This document shows, in pieces, positions 38,411-49,145 of a stretch of DNA of 64,000 nucleotides. Every line of letters begins with the position of its first letter. The stretch's first letter is position 1. Both the position numbers and the translations under genes were made by a program. This DNA is from Phlebiopsis flavidoalba (lineage: Eukaryota; Basidiomycota; Agaricomycetes; Polyporales; Phanerochaetaceae): NCBI GenBank assembly GCA_035772785.1, contig JAOCPU010000003.1, positions 868,001 through 932,000 on the forward strand. Reading direction: 5' to 3'. Below the pieces are notes generated by a model. It did not search any database. It had not been told where the DNA came from and was given only the letters and a program-made list of their open reading frames with translations.

Positions 38411-38417
38411 TATATAA
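38411..38417 (+). promoter_or_regulatory. TATA box of the tyrosine phosphatase gene
   Basis: TATATAA 48 bp before the ATG at 38465, with a CA-rich leader between. The short distance implies a short 5' UTR. Confidence 0.65.
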
Positions 38418-38464
38418 GGACCCTTGCCAGCTGGCCAAACCGACATCAACGCTTCAACGGCGAC

Positions 38465-39718
38465 ATGTCTATCAACTCCGTCACCCTACCAGACTGGCTT
38501 GAACGCGCACAAGACCCAGAACATCTCATGACCGTTCTTCAAGTGCTCTCGAAACGCGAGAAAGAAAGACAAGGCTCTAGGAACGCATCTAAGCACCAAA
38601 GCAATCCATCCATGACGCATCGTGTCGCTTATCTGCCTTCTACGGTCACGAAAAAGCAGCGATTCCATCCAGCACTACTCGATATCCGTCGCTTGTCATC
38701 CCAACAACAAGTCTGCGAACAGATATTCGGATGTTGCTCCCTACGATCGTACGCGGGTCGTGGTTGGGCACAATGGTGCTGAAGAACCTTCAGGGCGATA
38801 TCTCAACGCGAGCTGGGTCAGAGAGTTGTATGGTGGGAAAGTGGTGGATAGCGTCACAGGCTCCCCTGCCTGCTACCACACATGCCTTCCTCAGCGTCAT
38901 CCTCGAGCCCGTTGCTCCCCCACCCGCTATCAACAAATCTTCACAGCCCAGAACAGGGTCTGCGAGTCGCGTGCGCACTGTTGTGCAGCTTACCAGAGAC
39001 GTCGAAAACGGCATGCGCAAAGCGCATACATATATCCCGCCTCACGTTGGTGAATCTTGGATATCACAACCGGAGCTGGGTTGTAAAGCGCTACCAGTCA
39101 AGGTCACCTTGCTCGACGTCGCTCACATCGACGAAGCACACTGCATACTACAGAGCACCGTTTCCATCCAGCCTCTGTCGGCCACGTCTCCGGCCGACAG
39201 TGTAGGCGAACCAGCCGTCTTCAAGCATCTCCTCTTCGCTGCTTGGCCGGACCATAGCGTACCCAGTCCTGAAGATCGCGCAGCCCTTCTCCTCTTCGTT
39301 CGCCTCGTGGACACAACGAACCGTGATCTCACTTCTCAGCCGGTCGATATTCGCGACAGGCTCGACCCAGATCCACCCATCATCGTCGGCTGCTCAGCAG
39401 GTATCGGTCGCACGGGCAGCTTCATCGCCATCGTCGCCATGTCCTCGCTCCTGCGTACCCACGGTTTTCTGCCCCGCACAAACTCGCTGCTGCACGAACC
39501 AAACGCGGAGCTACCTCCACTCGAGCCGTCGTTGCTGGGACCACTGTCAGATGAGGTGCAAGGCGATCAGGTAGCGGAAGAGATTGACTCGCTACGAGAG
39601 CAGAGGCCGGGTATGGTTCAGAGCCAGATCAGCTTCGCCTCATCTACGAAGCTATGATGATGGCGTTTGCTCAGCAAGGGCCCTCTGAGCAAACGCCCTC
39701 TTCAGCTACCCAGGCTTA
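38465..39718 (+). CDS. Classical protein tyrosine phosphatase
   Basis: Removes phosphate from phosphotyrosine. Starts MSINSVTLPDWLERAQDPEH. The catalytic domain shows NRYSDVAPYDRTRVV near 38715 (substrate-recognition loop), LNASWVRELYGGK, WWIASQAPLPATTHAFLSVI near 38850, VRTVVQLTRDVENGMRKAHT and SWISQPELGC near 39060. The WPD loop AAWPDHSVPSPEDRAALL lies near 39240, and the P-loop VGCSAGIGRTGSFIAIVAM near 39390 has Cys and Arg intact. The His that usually precedes the Cys is Gly here. The C-terminal reading ends YEAMMMAFAQQGPSEQTPSS with a stop at 39716. Three or so frameshifts, no intron obvious. The general fungal PTP (Pyp/PTP1-like) class is clear; the substrate is not. Confidence 0.88.
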
Positions 39719-40021
39719 ATGCCGTGTTTATGTTATCCTTGAGTTATGCAATGGAATGTCATCATGACTGTCCTCTGGCATGACTTCTACACTAAAGGAG
39801 ATAAAACGAGGCCAGGTCCCTGGATACTGAGACAGTTAACCCGACTCAACACCATTAATGTTCTTGGTGCCCACGCCGCACATCTGAGACACGGACTTGA
39901 TAGCGAACGATCATGTTCCCACCGGTCTCACTGTGGGCCCACATAACTCATCGATCCTCTCACATGCACCCGTGAGCCGAACATGTAGGACTATATGAGC
40001 AATTACACTGTAGGCGTGAGT

Positions 40022-41525
40022 ATGTTGCGAACCACCGTCATCTCATCTCTGCGCTCGGCGTCCCCAGCTACTAGGACTTCTCTCCTCCCCGTGAGTGCTC
40101 GCATAGGCCAACTCCATCGACATCTATCACATACTTCCAGCACAAACATGTCGTTCCCGAGTACCATTCAAGGCATTGCTATCTCCCAAAACGGGAGGGG
40201 TCGAGGTTGTAGAGAAACAGACCCTTCCATTCCCAAAGCAAGAGCCCGGCCAGTTCATTGTGAAGGTTAGCCAAGAGTCCACAACTTGAGCGTACGCCTG
40301 GCTCACGAAACGATAGGTTGCTTGGGGAGGTGTTAACAGCATTGATACCTACTTCCGGTGCGTCCATGACTCATGGCGGAAATCTGTGTAGAGCTTTCTA
40401 ATGTGCAGGCTGTCCTTAGGAAGGGCTTGTACCCTATCAAGACATTTCCTCAAATCCTAGGCAACGAAGCTGCAGGAACTATCGTTGCACTTCCAACGGA
40501 CCCTTCGGTCCTACAGAACGAGCGGTACAAGGCGAGAGGGTACAAGATTGGTCAGCGGGTCGCTATTGTACGTGTGTTCAAGACGTCCTGGCTGGTCGCT
40601 CTTCTAATCACACAGTGTCGTGTAGTATGGTCTTGGTTCTCATGCTGAGTATGTGGCGAGCCCGTGGCTTTTGACCATTCCGGTTCCAGACGAAGTACCA
40701 TTGGATATCGCTGCTAGTGCCTTGCTTCAAGGTGCGCGCACATGGCTATCCCTTCATGTCACAGCTAACGTTCGTAACTCCTCAGGTTTGACAGCAATAA
40801 CCCAGATGAACGAGGCCTATAATGTCCAAAAGGGTGACATCATCCTGGTGCACACCGTTGCTGGTGGACTTGGCCTGCTCTTCACCGCCTACGCGAAGTC
40901 GAGGGGCGCGACGATTATCGGCACAACTCCACACCCGAGAAGGCGGAGATTGCCAAATCTTATGGTGCAGACCATGTCATTTTGTATACAAAGGAGAACA
41001 CCGTCCAGAGGGTGTTGGAGATTACCAACGGCGAAGGCGTACATGCAGTGTACGATGGTGTGGGCAAAGATACGTACGTACAATGCCCCGCTTAACCATC
41101 TGCAGATGTCTCACAGCGACCCGTCTCACAGCGAAGCAGCTTCATGGCAAACTTTGACCTTGTCCGTCGTAAAGGTACCCTCGTCAACGTAGGCAACGCC
41201 TCCGGACCAGTCGACCCTATCTCGCCCTTGAAACTCTCCGCAAAGAACCTCAAGCTTGTCCGACCTAGGTTGGTCTTTTGTCATTGACATTTACCTCTGG
41301 ACTCATTTTATCCCTTGCAGTATGGCCAACTACGTTGCCACACCTGAAGAAGCGGACCACTATTCCAAGGAGTTGTGGGACGTCATCAAGAACGGCACCT
41401 TCAAGATCAGAATCAGTGGTGTTTACCCATTCACGAGCGAAGGTGCCCAGGGGGCACAAAGGGAGCTCACCACACCCGGAGGGAAGACCGTGGGCAAGCT
41501 TTTACTGAAGATCGCGGATGAATGA
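40022..41525 (+). CDS. ZTA1: NADPH:quinone oxidoreductase (zeta-crystallin type), copy 1
   Basis: Medium-chain reductase that reduces quinones with NADPH. Two in-frame starts: 40022 gives a 42-residue Arg/Ser/Leu-rich, acid-free leader (MLRTTVISSLRSASPATRTS onward) typical of mitochondrial import, and 40148 gives MSFPSTIQGIAISQNGG as in cytosolic homologs. Then GGVNSIDTYFR, GLYPIKTFPQILGNEAAGTI, an intron, YGLGSHAEYVASPWLLTIPV, an intron (40732-40785) and LTAITQMNEAYNVQKGD. The NADP-binding HTVAGGLGLLFTAYAKSRGA lies near 40855, with ILYTKENTVQRVLEITNGEG, MANFDLVRRKGTLVNVGNAS near 41145 and a final exon VATPEEADHYSKEL to KLLLKIADE, stop 41523. Four to six introns, few errors. Its paralog lies at 43.6-45 kb on the other strand. 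Confidence 0.9.
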
Positions 41526-41698
41526 GTTGACTTTCGTAGAGTAAATACAAGCAAAGCAAATGCGAATGTAACAATAACGGTATAAACAGAACCAGGAGTC
41601 GACTCGACCCCGGCTCATACTGATTGAATGCTGTAAGATGTGGGTGACGAAACGAGTTCAGAAGTGGAGTGCCCAATAGATACCAAACCCTCATGCGC

Positions 41699-43372
41699 TC
41701 ATGTGTCATCGTCAGCTGCGAGAGCCCTCGCCCTGTCCCGAAGTCCCTTCTTCACGACGAGCCAGTGAAATAATTTCACGCCATGTCCGAGCAGATAATT
41801 CTTGACATCCTCCCAATAGTCCTCGGGCATCGTGCATAGCTGGTCCAGATGTTCCGCACTGTCAATCTCCATCTCGTAAAAGAGTTGCAGGAGCTGTTCT
41901 TTGGGGCCACCCAGGCTGTGAACGAACGCCTCCACAGCGGCACCTGACTTCATTTTGGACGTGGATGGAGAAACCGATCGAGCCACTGCTGAAGATAGTC
42001 GATGACGGCCCAGGAGAGACAGATTGAGAATCTGAGGGAGGCGGGGCAGGAGCAGGGGCGGAAACAGCGGCGTGGCCACGGGATGTTCCCGCATCTTCCA
42101 CCTATGAAGAAAAGTTAGGACGCTCCCCTTTCCCCCTTATATGACAGTGGTAGGATGATGCCGGACACTGACAGTCACGGGCACAACTTCCTCAGCGTCT
42201 TCGTTGTCCCCCCAGCGATGTGAGAGAGGACATGTCGGTGTCATTAGATAGGCGTCGTTTCTTGCGTGGGGGTGGCATATCTGAATACAGGTGCACATCT
42301 GGGGACGTAAGTACGGGAGGTGTACTGGTGAGGCGCGGTGCTCACATTGGGTCACTCAACTTCCGCCTCTGAGTCATTTCCGTCATTCGACACACTGTCT
42401 CCTCCCGACTAGCAATTCATCGTCATCCACGGGTTCTCTCTTCACGAATGGTTCAAACTCTCCCATCGTCTCGACATTGACTATATCTCCGACTTCGCAG
42501 TTGAGATACCGCTGGTCCTCCTTTAGGTCGTCCCCGCTTTCGTTCCGGACTACTGACCATACAGTCCGGTGATCACAACTGACGAACTCTGCAATCTCCG
42601 AGATCATCATGTCACCGGCTTTATAACAATGTCGGATGAGTGCGCGCTTTGTACGCGTAGTTGTTGGCAGATGTGCACTACGGAACAATCAATGAGCATT
42701 TCTATGCATCGTGAAAAGGGAACGGTGGCGCACGTGTGAGCACGCAGAGTACGCGCGGACAGTGTTTCGCCCTTTGGTGGCGAGGCAGCCGTCGACCCTG
42801 CTTTGCTGTAACGGCCAGCATACCGACGAGAGGCGGATGCGGATGAGTGTGGATGGCGCTGGCCGTTGCCGTTAGACCGCTTCTCGGAGCTCATCTCTTC
42901 CGGATAGTAGTGAAGTGGTTTCGAGCATTTACGCGCATGTTCCTATGTTCGCAGATCCCGAAGGCGGATAGTAAGCACAGAAAAGCGTGTGACACATTGA
43001 CACGCACCTGTATCTCCTGTGCAAGCTCAAGCGACACCGAGCACCCGATGCGTGGGCATTTGAACTGTCCTGTATGCGAATCCCTGTCGACGCGTATCTT
43101 CGACGTCGAGCTGGATAAACGAATGAAGGACGTAGGCTGGTGCACGGCCCTGTAGTGATGCCTAGTGGTCGTTCCCTCCACCAAGGTGTTGCACTTCTGA
43201 CAATGCCAACCTTCAACCCCTGGTCGACGAGCGGTAGGGAATGGTCTGAGTATGCCGCGCGCGACAGTAGCGACGGTGAACTACTCACATTGGTGTTGGA
43301 TCTGGTGCTCTCCTGGAGGAGCAACGGAGGATGGGAGACTGGAAGAGAAGAGGTCGTGGTTTTACGCTGCAT
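41699..43372 (-). CDS. Zinc-finger/HTH family member B (full architecture)
   Basis: Founder-like member of the local family. Exon 1 (MQRKTTTSSLPVSHPP) ends at a GTGAGT donor near 43283. The next exon has WHCQKCNTLVEGTTTRHHYR AVH (Cys-x2-Cys, His pair) and GQFKCPRIGCSVSLE near 43065. After an intron (43018-42900) comes a basic Ser-rich stretch EKRSNGNGQRHPHSSASASR. Then a helix-turn-helix: KRALIRHCYKAGDMMISEIA, EFVSCDHRTVWSVVRNE near 42650-42550, followed by acidic YLNCEVGDIVNVETMGEFEP and KREP. A nuclear-signal-like PPPRKKRRLSNDTD lies near 42275. The C-terminal helical domain is VEAFVHSLGGPKEQLLQLFY, LDQLCTMPEDYWEDVKNYLL, LFHWLVVKKGLRDRARA, stop 41699. Domain order suggests a nuclear DNA-binding protein; this is inference. 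Joining of these exons into one gene is based on matching order in sister copies. Confidence 0.6.
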
Positions 43373-43627
43373 TTTCCGAGCTCAAGCGAGCGACATAGAC
43401 GTCAGGCGCTTGTGCCGGCGTGTTGGCTCATACGGGCTCACACGGGCCGTTCCTAGCGGCGGCAACAAGCGTGGCCAAGTTGCGGGCTTCATGCACATCC
43501 ATGATCCAACGATTCAGGTTTCACAAACAAAGGCGTCAACATTCATTCTGCTAATCATACAGTTGTGCTATTTATTCTCTCCTACGTCAGAAACCACACA
43601 CCTCCTTGGCCATACCAGGGCTCGCGC

Positions 43628-45000
43628 TCACTCATCCGCAATCTTCAGGAGTACCTTCCCTGCCAAGTTTCCTCCAGGAGTACTGATTTCCTTTTGGGCT
43701 TCACGGACACCTTCAGTTGTAAACGGGTAGACACGCTCAATCCGAATCTTGAAGAGGCCTGATTTAATGCCGTTCCATAGCTCCGCAAGGTAAGGGTCCG
43801 CTTCTTCTGGCGTGGCGATATAATTGAACAGGCTAATGAAGCTGTAAGATTCGGTAGCCTTTCCTGTTCTAAAGGGTTACTCACGATGGGCGTACTAGCT
43901 TGATGTTCTTTGCTGACAGCTTGAGGGGCGAAACTGGGTTCCGGCGGGCCTGAAGCATTTCCGATGGCTACGAGGGTCCCCTTACGGCGAAGTAGGTCAA
44001 AGTTGGCCAAGAACCTATTCGGTATGAAAGATTTGCCAGAAGCTCAGGAAGGAAACAGCATACGTGTCTTTTCCAACACCATCGAAGACTGCATGAACAC
44101 CCTCGCCGTTGGTGATCTCCAGCACGCGCTGAACGGTGTTCTCCCTCTTTGTTGTAGAGAATTACATGGTCTGCGCCGTAGGACTTTGCGATCGCGGCTT
44201 TGGGTCTCGTTCGAGGTGGTCCCAATGACGATCGCACCACGGGATTTGGCGTAAGCCGTGAACGCGAGCCCAAGGCCACCAGCGACCGTGGTGCACAAGG
44301 ATCACTTCGCCCTTGTTCACGTAGTGTGCCTCGGTCATGGTTGTAATGGCGGTAAGACCTGCAAAATGTCAGTGACCTGTCCATTTGGCGCGAGATTGGC
44401 CAGCACGCTCACAATGCGATACACACGACGAGGCGACATCGGTCGAAACGCCCTCTGGTACGGGATAAAGGGAGGTCCAGGGGTAGGAGACGTACTCGGC
44501 ATGCGCGCCCAAGCCATTCTGCAAAACACACATCAATGAACGACCTTGGTGATAGTCCAGAATGCGAACATACCACCACGACTTTACCGCCAACTTTATA
44601 GCCCCGAGGACTTAAACCCCTTATCGTTATAAGGACGCTTTCGTCCGTAGGCAGCTTGACAATGATACCGGCGGCCTCTGCTCCAATACTTGAGGAAACG
44701 ACTTGATGGGATACAGCCCCTTGCTAGCAAGATTGATGAGGCCTAAACCCTATAATACGGTCACAGGGCTCTGGACGCACCGGAAATAGGTGTCGATCAT
44801 GTTAACACCTCCGTAGATCACCTAACACAACGTAAGATACTCAGCACTTTTAATAGTCGACTAGTGTGAGAAGTAGATGGTACTTTGACTACGAGCTCAT
44901 TAGGCTTCTGAGTTGGAAACGGGAGTGTAGTCTTCTCTAGAACCTCCAAACCACCGGTCTTCGATATGGCGATAGCCTCGACGGTGGTGGGCAGCGACAT
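43628..45000 (-). CDS. NADPH:quinone oxidoreductase (zeta-crystallin type), copy 2
   Basis: Paralog of the gene at 40022, facing it. Starts MSLPTTVEAIAISKTGGLEV at 45000, with a stop codon a few codons upstream, so no mitochondrial leader is encoded in frame. Continues YGGVNMIDTYFR near 44805, GLGAHAEYVSYPWTSLYPVP near 44520-44465, LAAITTMTEAHYVNKGEVIL near 44350-44290, TVAGGLGLAFTAYAKSRGAI near 44285, VQRVLEITNGEGVHAVFDGV near 44125, and LLRRKGTLVAIGNASGPPEP near 43990. The last exon is YIATPEEADPYLAELW to GKVLLKIADE, stop 43628. Intron positions match copy 1 where both can be read. Several indels in the middle, probably errors. Cytosolic location is inferred from the missing leader. Confidence 0.85.
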
Positions 45001-45166
45001 TGGGGCTAGTCAAAAGTGAACGTGAGATTCTGCTGGTTGAAGGTTATGGAGTGTGAGCTGCTGCATCTCTGTGTATATGTATATGTACGTCCTGCGAGCC
45101 ACATGGTTAGTAGCTCTCAGATTGCATCATCCGAATGAGTAATTGAGTAAGCAGGCTGCTCCCCAT

Positions 45167-45265
45167 GCCGCCGCTCCGAGTGGGAGAGGGCTTAAATCAG
45201 CTTAAATCTCGCGGAGGGGGTCGGAGGCTGCGGGATTCAAGCCCTCTCCTGCTCGGAGCGGCGGC
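45167..45265. repeat. Imperfect inverted repeat, 31-bp arms with 37-bp loop
   Basis: Left arm 45167-45197 (GCCGCCGCTCCGAG then GGAGAGGGCTT) and right arm 45235-45265 are reverse complements with three mismatches, so the strand can fold into a long hairpin. The loop holds a short direct repeat GCTTAAAT (45190-45197 and 45200-45207). It sits between quinone oxidoreductase copy 2 and family member C. No flanking transposase or obvious target-site duplication. Possibly a MITE-like remnant or recombination junction. Confidence 0.8.
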
Positions 45266-45660
45266 CTCTGGTGGAGTAAGGAGCCCTTGCCATGAGCCTC
45301 TCGCACGAGGCGTTTCCGCCGCCAGTATACAAATCGTGCCTCGTAACCACTTGAATGGTAGGTTGACTTGAAGCCTGATTTTCAGTAGGATTGAGCATCG
45401 TTGATTGACGTTTGTACGGTCACAAAATAACACTTCTTTCAATCTGTTCCGTAACAAGATGTTGAGCGTTGCGGCGGGAGACTGGCTCGGGACCGTGAGA
45501 ATCTGCGGGATGTCTGAAATCCGACCCTTTCTCGTTTTCTCGTTTCTCATTTTTCTTGGTTCGTTCTCTCACATCTTCAAGGCATGGCTAAATCTAAGTA
45601 AACCAGGTGCGCAAGCCCTGTCACTCACAGAGCCATATGAGGTGACTAGGTCTGCTATAA

Positions 45661-47145
45661 TTGTACTTTGCTAAATTGGCCGGGGCTACAGGTCGAGCAT
45701 GTGCGGCCATGCGGGGAGCCGTTCAACAGGCTCACCTTAGGCGAACATTACAAAATGGCCCATCAAACGCAATGCTCCGTCCTGTTCAAGGGAGAAAAGG
45801 AGAGGATAATTTGCTACAGAGGCGAAAGATGGTTATGGCAGTGCCCGAGATGTGATAAGAAGCTGAACCGCTCGCCCCCAAACAGCTGCAGGTATGTTCC
45901 TACCACTTCTCTTTGTCGTGGGTCATAAGCACAACCTATATAGGCTCATGCAAGAAATGGCGTATGCCCTGCTACCGCTGCATCTGCTTGCGATAACGGT
46001 GAATCTGCGAATGATGGAACAGTCGTAAGTTTACACATTGATATAAGTCGCTTTCAAGGAGACTACTGAGACCAACCGTTAGAACCACCAGAGGCAGGTG
46101 AGACATATTGGACGGCCAAATCCCCTTCAGTTCTCAACATTTAGATTCTCATCGCTTCATATCAGATGGCGAAGACGACGAAGACGACCACGACGACGCA
46201 GAAGTCGAGAAGAAATGTAAGGATGTCTCAAATGAAATTTACAGTTACGAACGTTCTCAATGGTCTCGTGAAACGCTTGCAGTGGACGGTTCAGAAGAAG
46301 TAACGAATACACGCACCAACTACTCGTTCTGCTGCTCCCACTCGTGTGCCGCCTTCACATGCATCCACCACTCCAATGGCTGTTCAGTCAACCCAGAAGC
46401 TCAAAACGCCCCACCCCCCGATCTCGCAGTTTCAGCAGGCGAAATTACACGCCACGAGTATGAAACGACCGCCAACACCGTCCAAAGTTCTACAAGCGAC
46501 GTCACAAACGTCCTGCAAAGCGTCCTGCTTTGGTGAAGGCGGAGCCCGTGTCGCCTCAGAGATCTTTGCCAAATACTCAAGCCTCTCTGGCCTCTTCGTC
46601 TGCCCCTGCCGGACCTTGCCTGTCTTCTTCACGAGCTCAACCCTCATCCTCTGTGTCCGCTGGCCCTTCCGAACAAGGCAGCTCACCTCGTGCGGCCATC
46701 TCTGCGAAATTATCTGGCCCTCCTATCCCGCCCGCACTCGAAGCTTTTTTTGTCTCCACCCGTGGTTCCCCTACACCACCTGGCCCACATTTTTGTTGAG
46801 AACGGCTTTGATTCAGATCCCACTTTGGACTTGCTTTGCGAGCTACCACCCGAGGGAAACTGGCAGGAGATGAAGGATGAAATCATCAAAGAAGGCCGAC
46901 TCGCTGGCTGGTTGGCCATCCAGAAGGGTCTCCAGCTTAGAGCAAAAAGCTCTGCAAACTCGTTGACTGTATTCTATGCCTCGTCTTGGAGAACTCCGGT
47001 GTATCAACCCGGTGTGTATCTCTCTATAGTTGATACCGAAATGTCCGTTGTCTATGTTTTCTTGGCTTTCTTGCTATCGTTACAATCTTGCTTGTATAAT
47101 TGGGTCGTAAATTACGTACGTCTAGAGAGCTGTGTGCTTGTGTAA
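45661..47145 (+). CDS. Zinc-finger family member C
   Basis: The zinc-finger-like exon at 45690-45890 reads RPCGEPFN, LGEHYKMAHQTQCSVLF, then RGERWLWQCPRCDKKL, the family pattern. An acidic segment DGEDDEDDHDDAEVEKK lies near 46160. A long Ser/Thr/Pro/Gln-rich linker follows (46330-46740, for example KVLQATSQTSC, KAEPVSPQRSLPNTQASLAS) in shifting frames. The C-terminal helical domain reads LHHLAHIFVENGFDSDPTLD, LLCELPPEGNWQEMKDEIIK, GRLAGWLAIQKGLQLRAK (46770-46945). The frame stays open to 47145 and adds a hydrophobic tail (MSVVYVFLAFLLSLQSCLYN), unlike sister copies that stop soon after the domain. That tail may be real or a product of a missed base near 46950. No HTH seen. Start not certain. 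Confidence 0.65.
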
Positions 47146-47747
47146 TTAATACATGGGGTCCAAGACGATGATCCTCCCACAAATTTGTGAGCGTATGTGC
47201 ATGTTCAAAATGTTGTCTGTTTGGTCTGACCTCTCGCATTTGCTGCTAGATACAACCCGATGTCCTGACATACTCTCGTCATGTCTGTTGTTGCTGCAAT
47301 GGGAACCATATGCTTTTCGCGGGGAGGAGAGAGCACCTAGCCTTCACAATATATCGAGCAAAATTCTATAACAGCCGGTTGAGAGCATGATGCGCAAGCT
47401 TTCGGAGCACCTCTTCGTCGTTCGAAGGACCTGCGGCTATAGGACACGGTACGTCCGGCCTAAAATTTGACGCATTTGGGCGGCAGGGGGTTGAACATCT
47501 CGTGAGTGATATCCAGGTCGCAGGCGTTGATCCCCGTTTCTCCCTTGCCTTTGTTGGATGGATATTCGGGTTCCAGGACTCTCACCGGCCCGATGGTCGA
47601 TGGTGTGATCTGTCATTCGTGGGCTATGCCGCGCGGTCCCCACCCTGCCCTCTCCTGCTCCTCCTCATCTCTCATCTAGAACATCATTCGTAGCATGCCC
47701 GCCCACAGATGGTGAGTCATTTGTTGTAAATTGTCCGTTCGAGTCCT
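47146..47747. other. Region between family members C and D
   Basis: About 600 bp. The AT-rich first part looks like a 3' UTR. The rest should carry the promoter and possibly the first exon of member D. No motif found. Confidence 0.35.
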
Positions 47748-48957
47748 TTGATTCATATTCATACGTCATCGACCGGAACAGCTTCAAGAGCTGTGGCGAG
47801 AAATACCTGGATCACCCACACCGACACTTTTGTCCGTGAACATCAGACGACGTGTACCATCTTATATTTTGCAGACCACTCCAAGATAACAATAACACGG
47901 AAGGATGGCGATCCGTGGAAATGCCCAAAGTGCTACGCCACGTTCGCATGGGTGTTTAAAAAAAGATCCGCGTAAGCTACTGAGACGTTAATTGCGGCCC
48001 CGTTGGAATGACGCGTCTTCGCAGGCGCATGCTGCGAAGGGAGAGTGTCGAATCTCGGACAGGCCGGACAGGGAAGACATCACTTCTCGTAGTAAGGATC
48101 CCGGACGTTCGCACACACTAGTGTCGATTACTGAATTTTATGTCAGAGCCTCACATTATAAAAACTCACATCCTGCTTATGTTGTCATTACTTATGTTGC
48201 AGAGTCGATCACTCCGAGTCAAGCCCATTGCCGCCGGAGATGATTACGGCGAGATGGAAGACGGCGAGACTCTGGAGGGCGACGGACACAGAGTAGATCA
48301 CGCGAATGACGATGATCTGGGTGCGTATTACGCATCCTATCTCTCAAAACTTAATGCACAGATGACTCACGTCTGTCGTACTCAGTAACCTCTGATAATG
48401 GTTCTCAAACTAGTTCACAAGTAACACAACCATCTGGACCTACATCGAGGACGTCGAGCGACAGTGGCGCTAAACCAGTGCCATCCATAGTAGACGTACT
48501 GGTCAGAATCCACCGTGCTAGGCGATTGTCGAGCTCGATGCAAGTCCAGCCTGGTATCTCTCAGACTTCCAGCTCCGCAGGGAGCGCCGCGCATACTCCG
48601 GAGGTTGCAGCGCAGGCTACAGATTCCGGAGTATCTTCCCCCACCGCTCTCACAACTATCACACGATAATCATGATGGTCAACATTTCGGCCGGTACAGG
48701 ACTTGCCTCCCGCACTACGGACATTTCTTGGCGGACTACGCATACCTGCGGATTTCCTCATGCCAATTTTCGTTGAGAACGGCTTCGTCTGCGATGATAC
48801 CTTGGACATGCTTTGTGAGCTGCCGCCGGAGGGCAACTGGGAAAGCATGAAACAGGAGATCATTGCCAGGGGCCGCCTTGCTGGCTGGCTGGCTGTTAAG
48901 CATGGTTTACAGCGACGGAGGGACCAGCTCATTCTTGCACGTTTGCGAGGTGGCTAA
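47748..48957 (+). CDS. Zinc-finger family member D
   Basis: The zinc-finger-like exon reads KSCGEKYLDH across a frame jump near 47790, then DTFVREHQTTCTILYFADHS and DPWKCPKCYATFAW near 47920. The GTAAGC donor at 47971 starts an intron that ends at the CAG before 48026. An acidic linker GEMEDGETLEGDGHRVDHAN lies near 48250. A Ser-rich part follows (TSRTSSDSGAKPVPSIVDVL near 48450, SMQVQPGISQTSSSAGSAAH near 48540). The C-terminal helical domain LPPALRTFLGGLRIPADFLM, PIFVENGFVCDDTLDMLCEL, PPEGNWESMKQEII, GRLAGWLAVKHGLQRRRDQL ends at 48957. Of the family it is closest to member C, so this pair probably arose by tandem duplication. Frameshifts between exons. Confidence 0.68.
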
Positions 48958-49145
48958 CGCATCTCCTTATCATGACGCGGGCCAAAAAGCCGTAAACTTA
49001 TGCGAAGAACAAACAACACATGCTATGTACTAATACCCAACACTGACGTAATTTGTGTCGTAACAATAATGCCATGCAGCGGATGTGGGGCTAAGCGGGT
49101 CATTCAACTACCCACGATGTCCACAGCAAATAGCGTGAGACTCTG

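Noticed and set aside
45167..45265. Possible tRNA (acceptor-like GCTCCGAG/CTCGGAGC stem and a GATTCAAG box)
   Set aside because: The outer stem is 11 or more base pairs, there is no A box or D arm, and the arms pair along their whole length. It is a simple hairpin.
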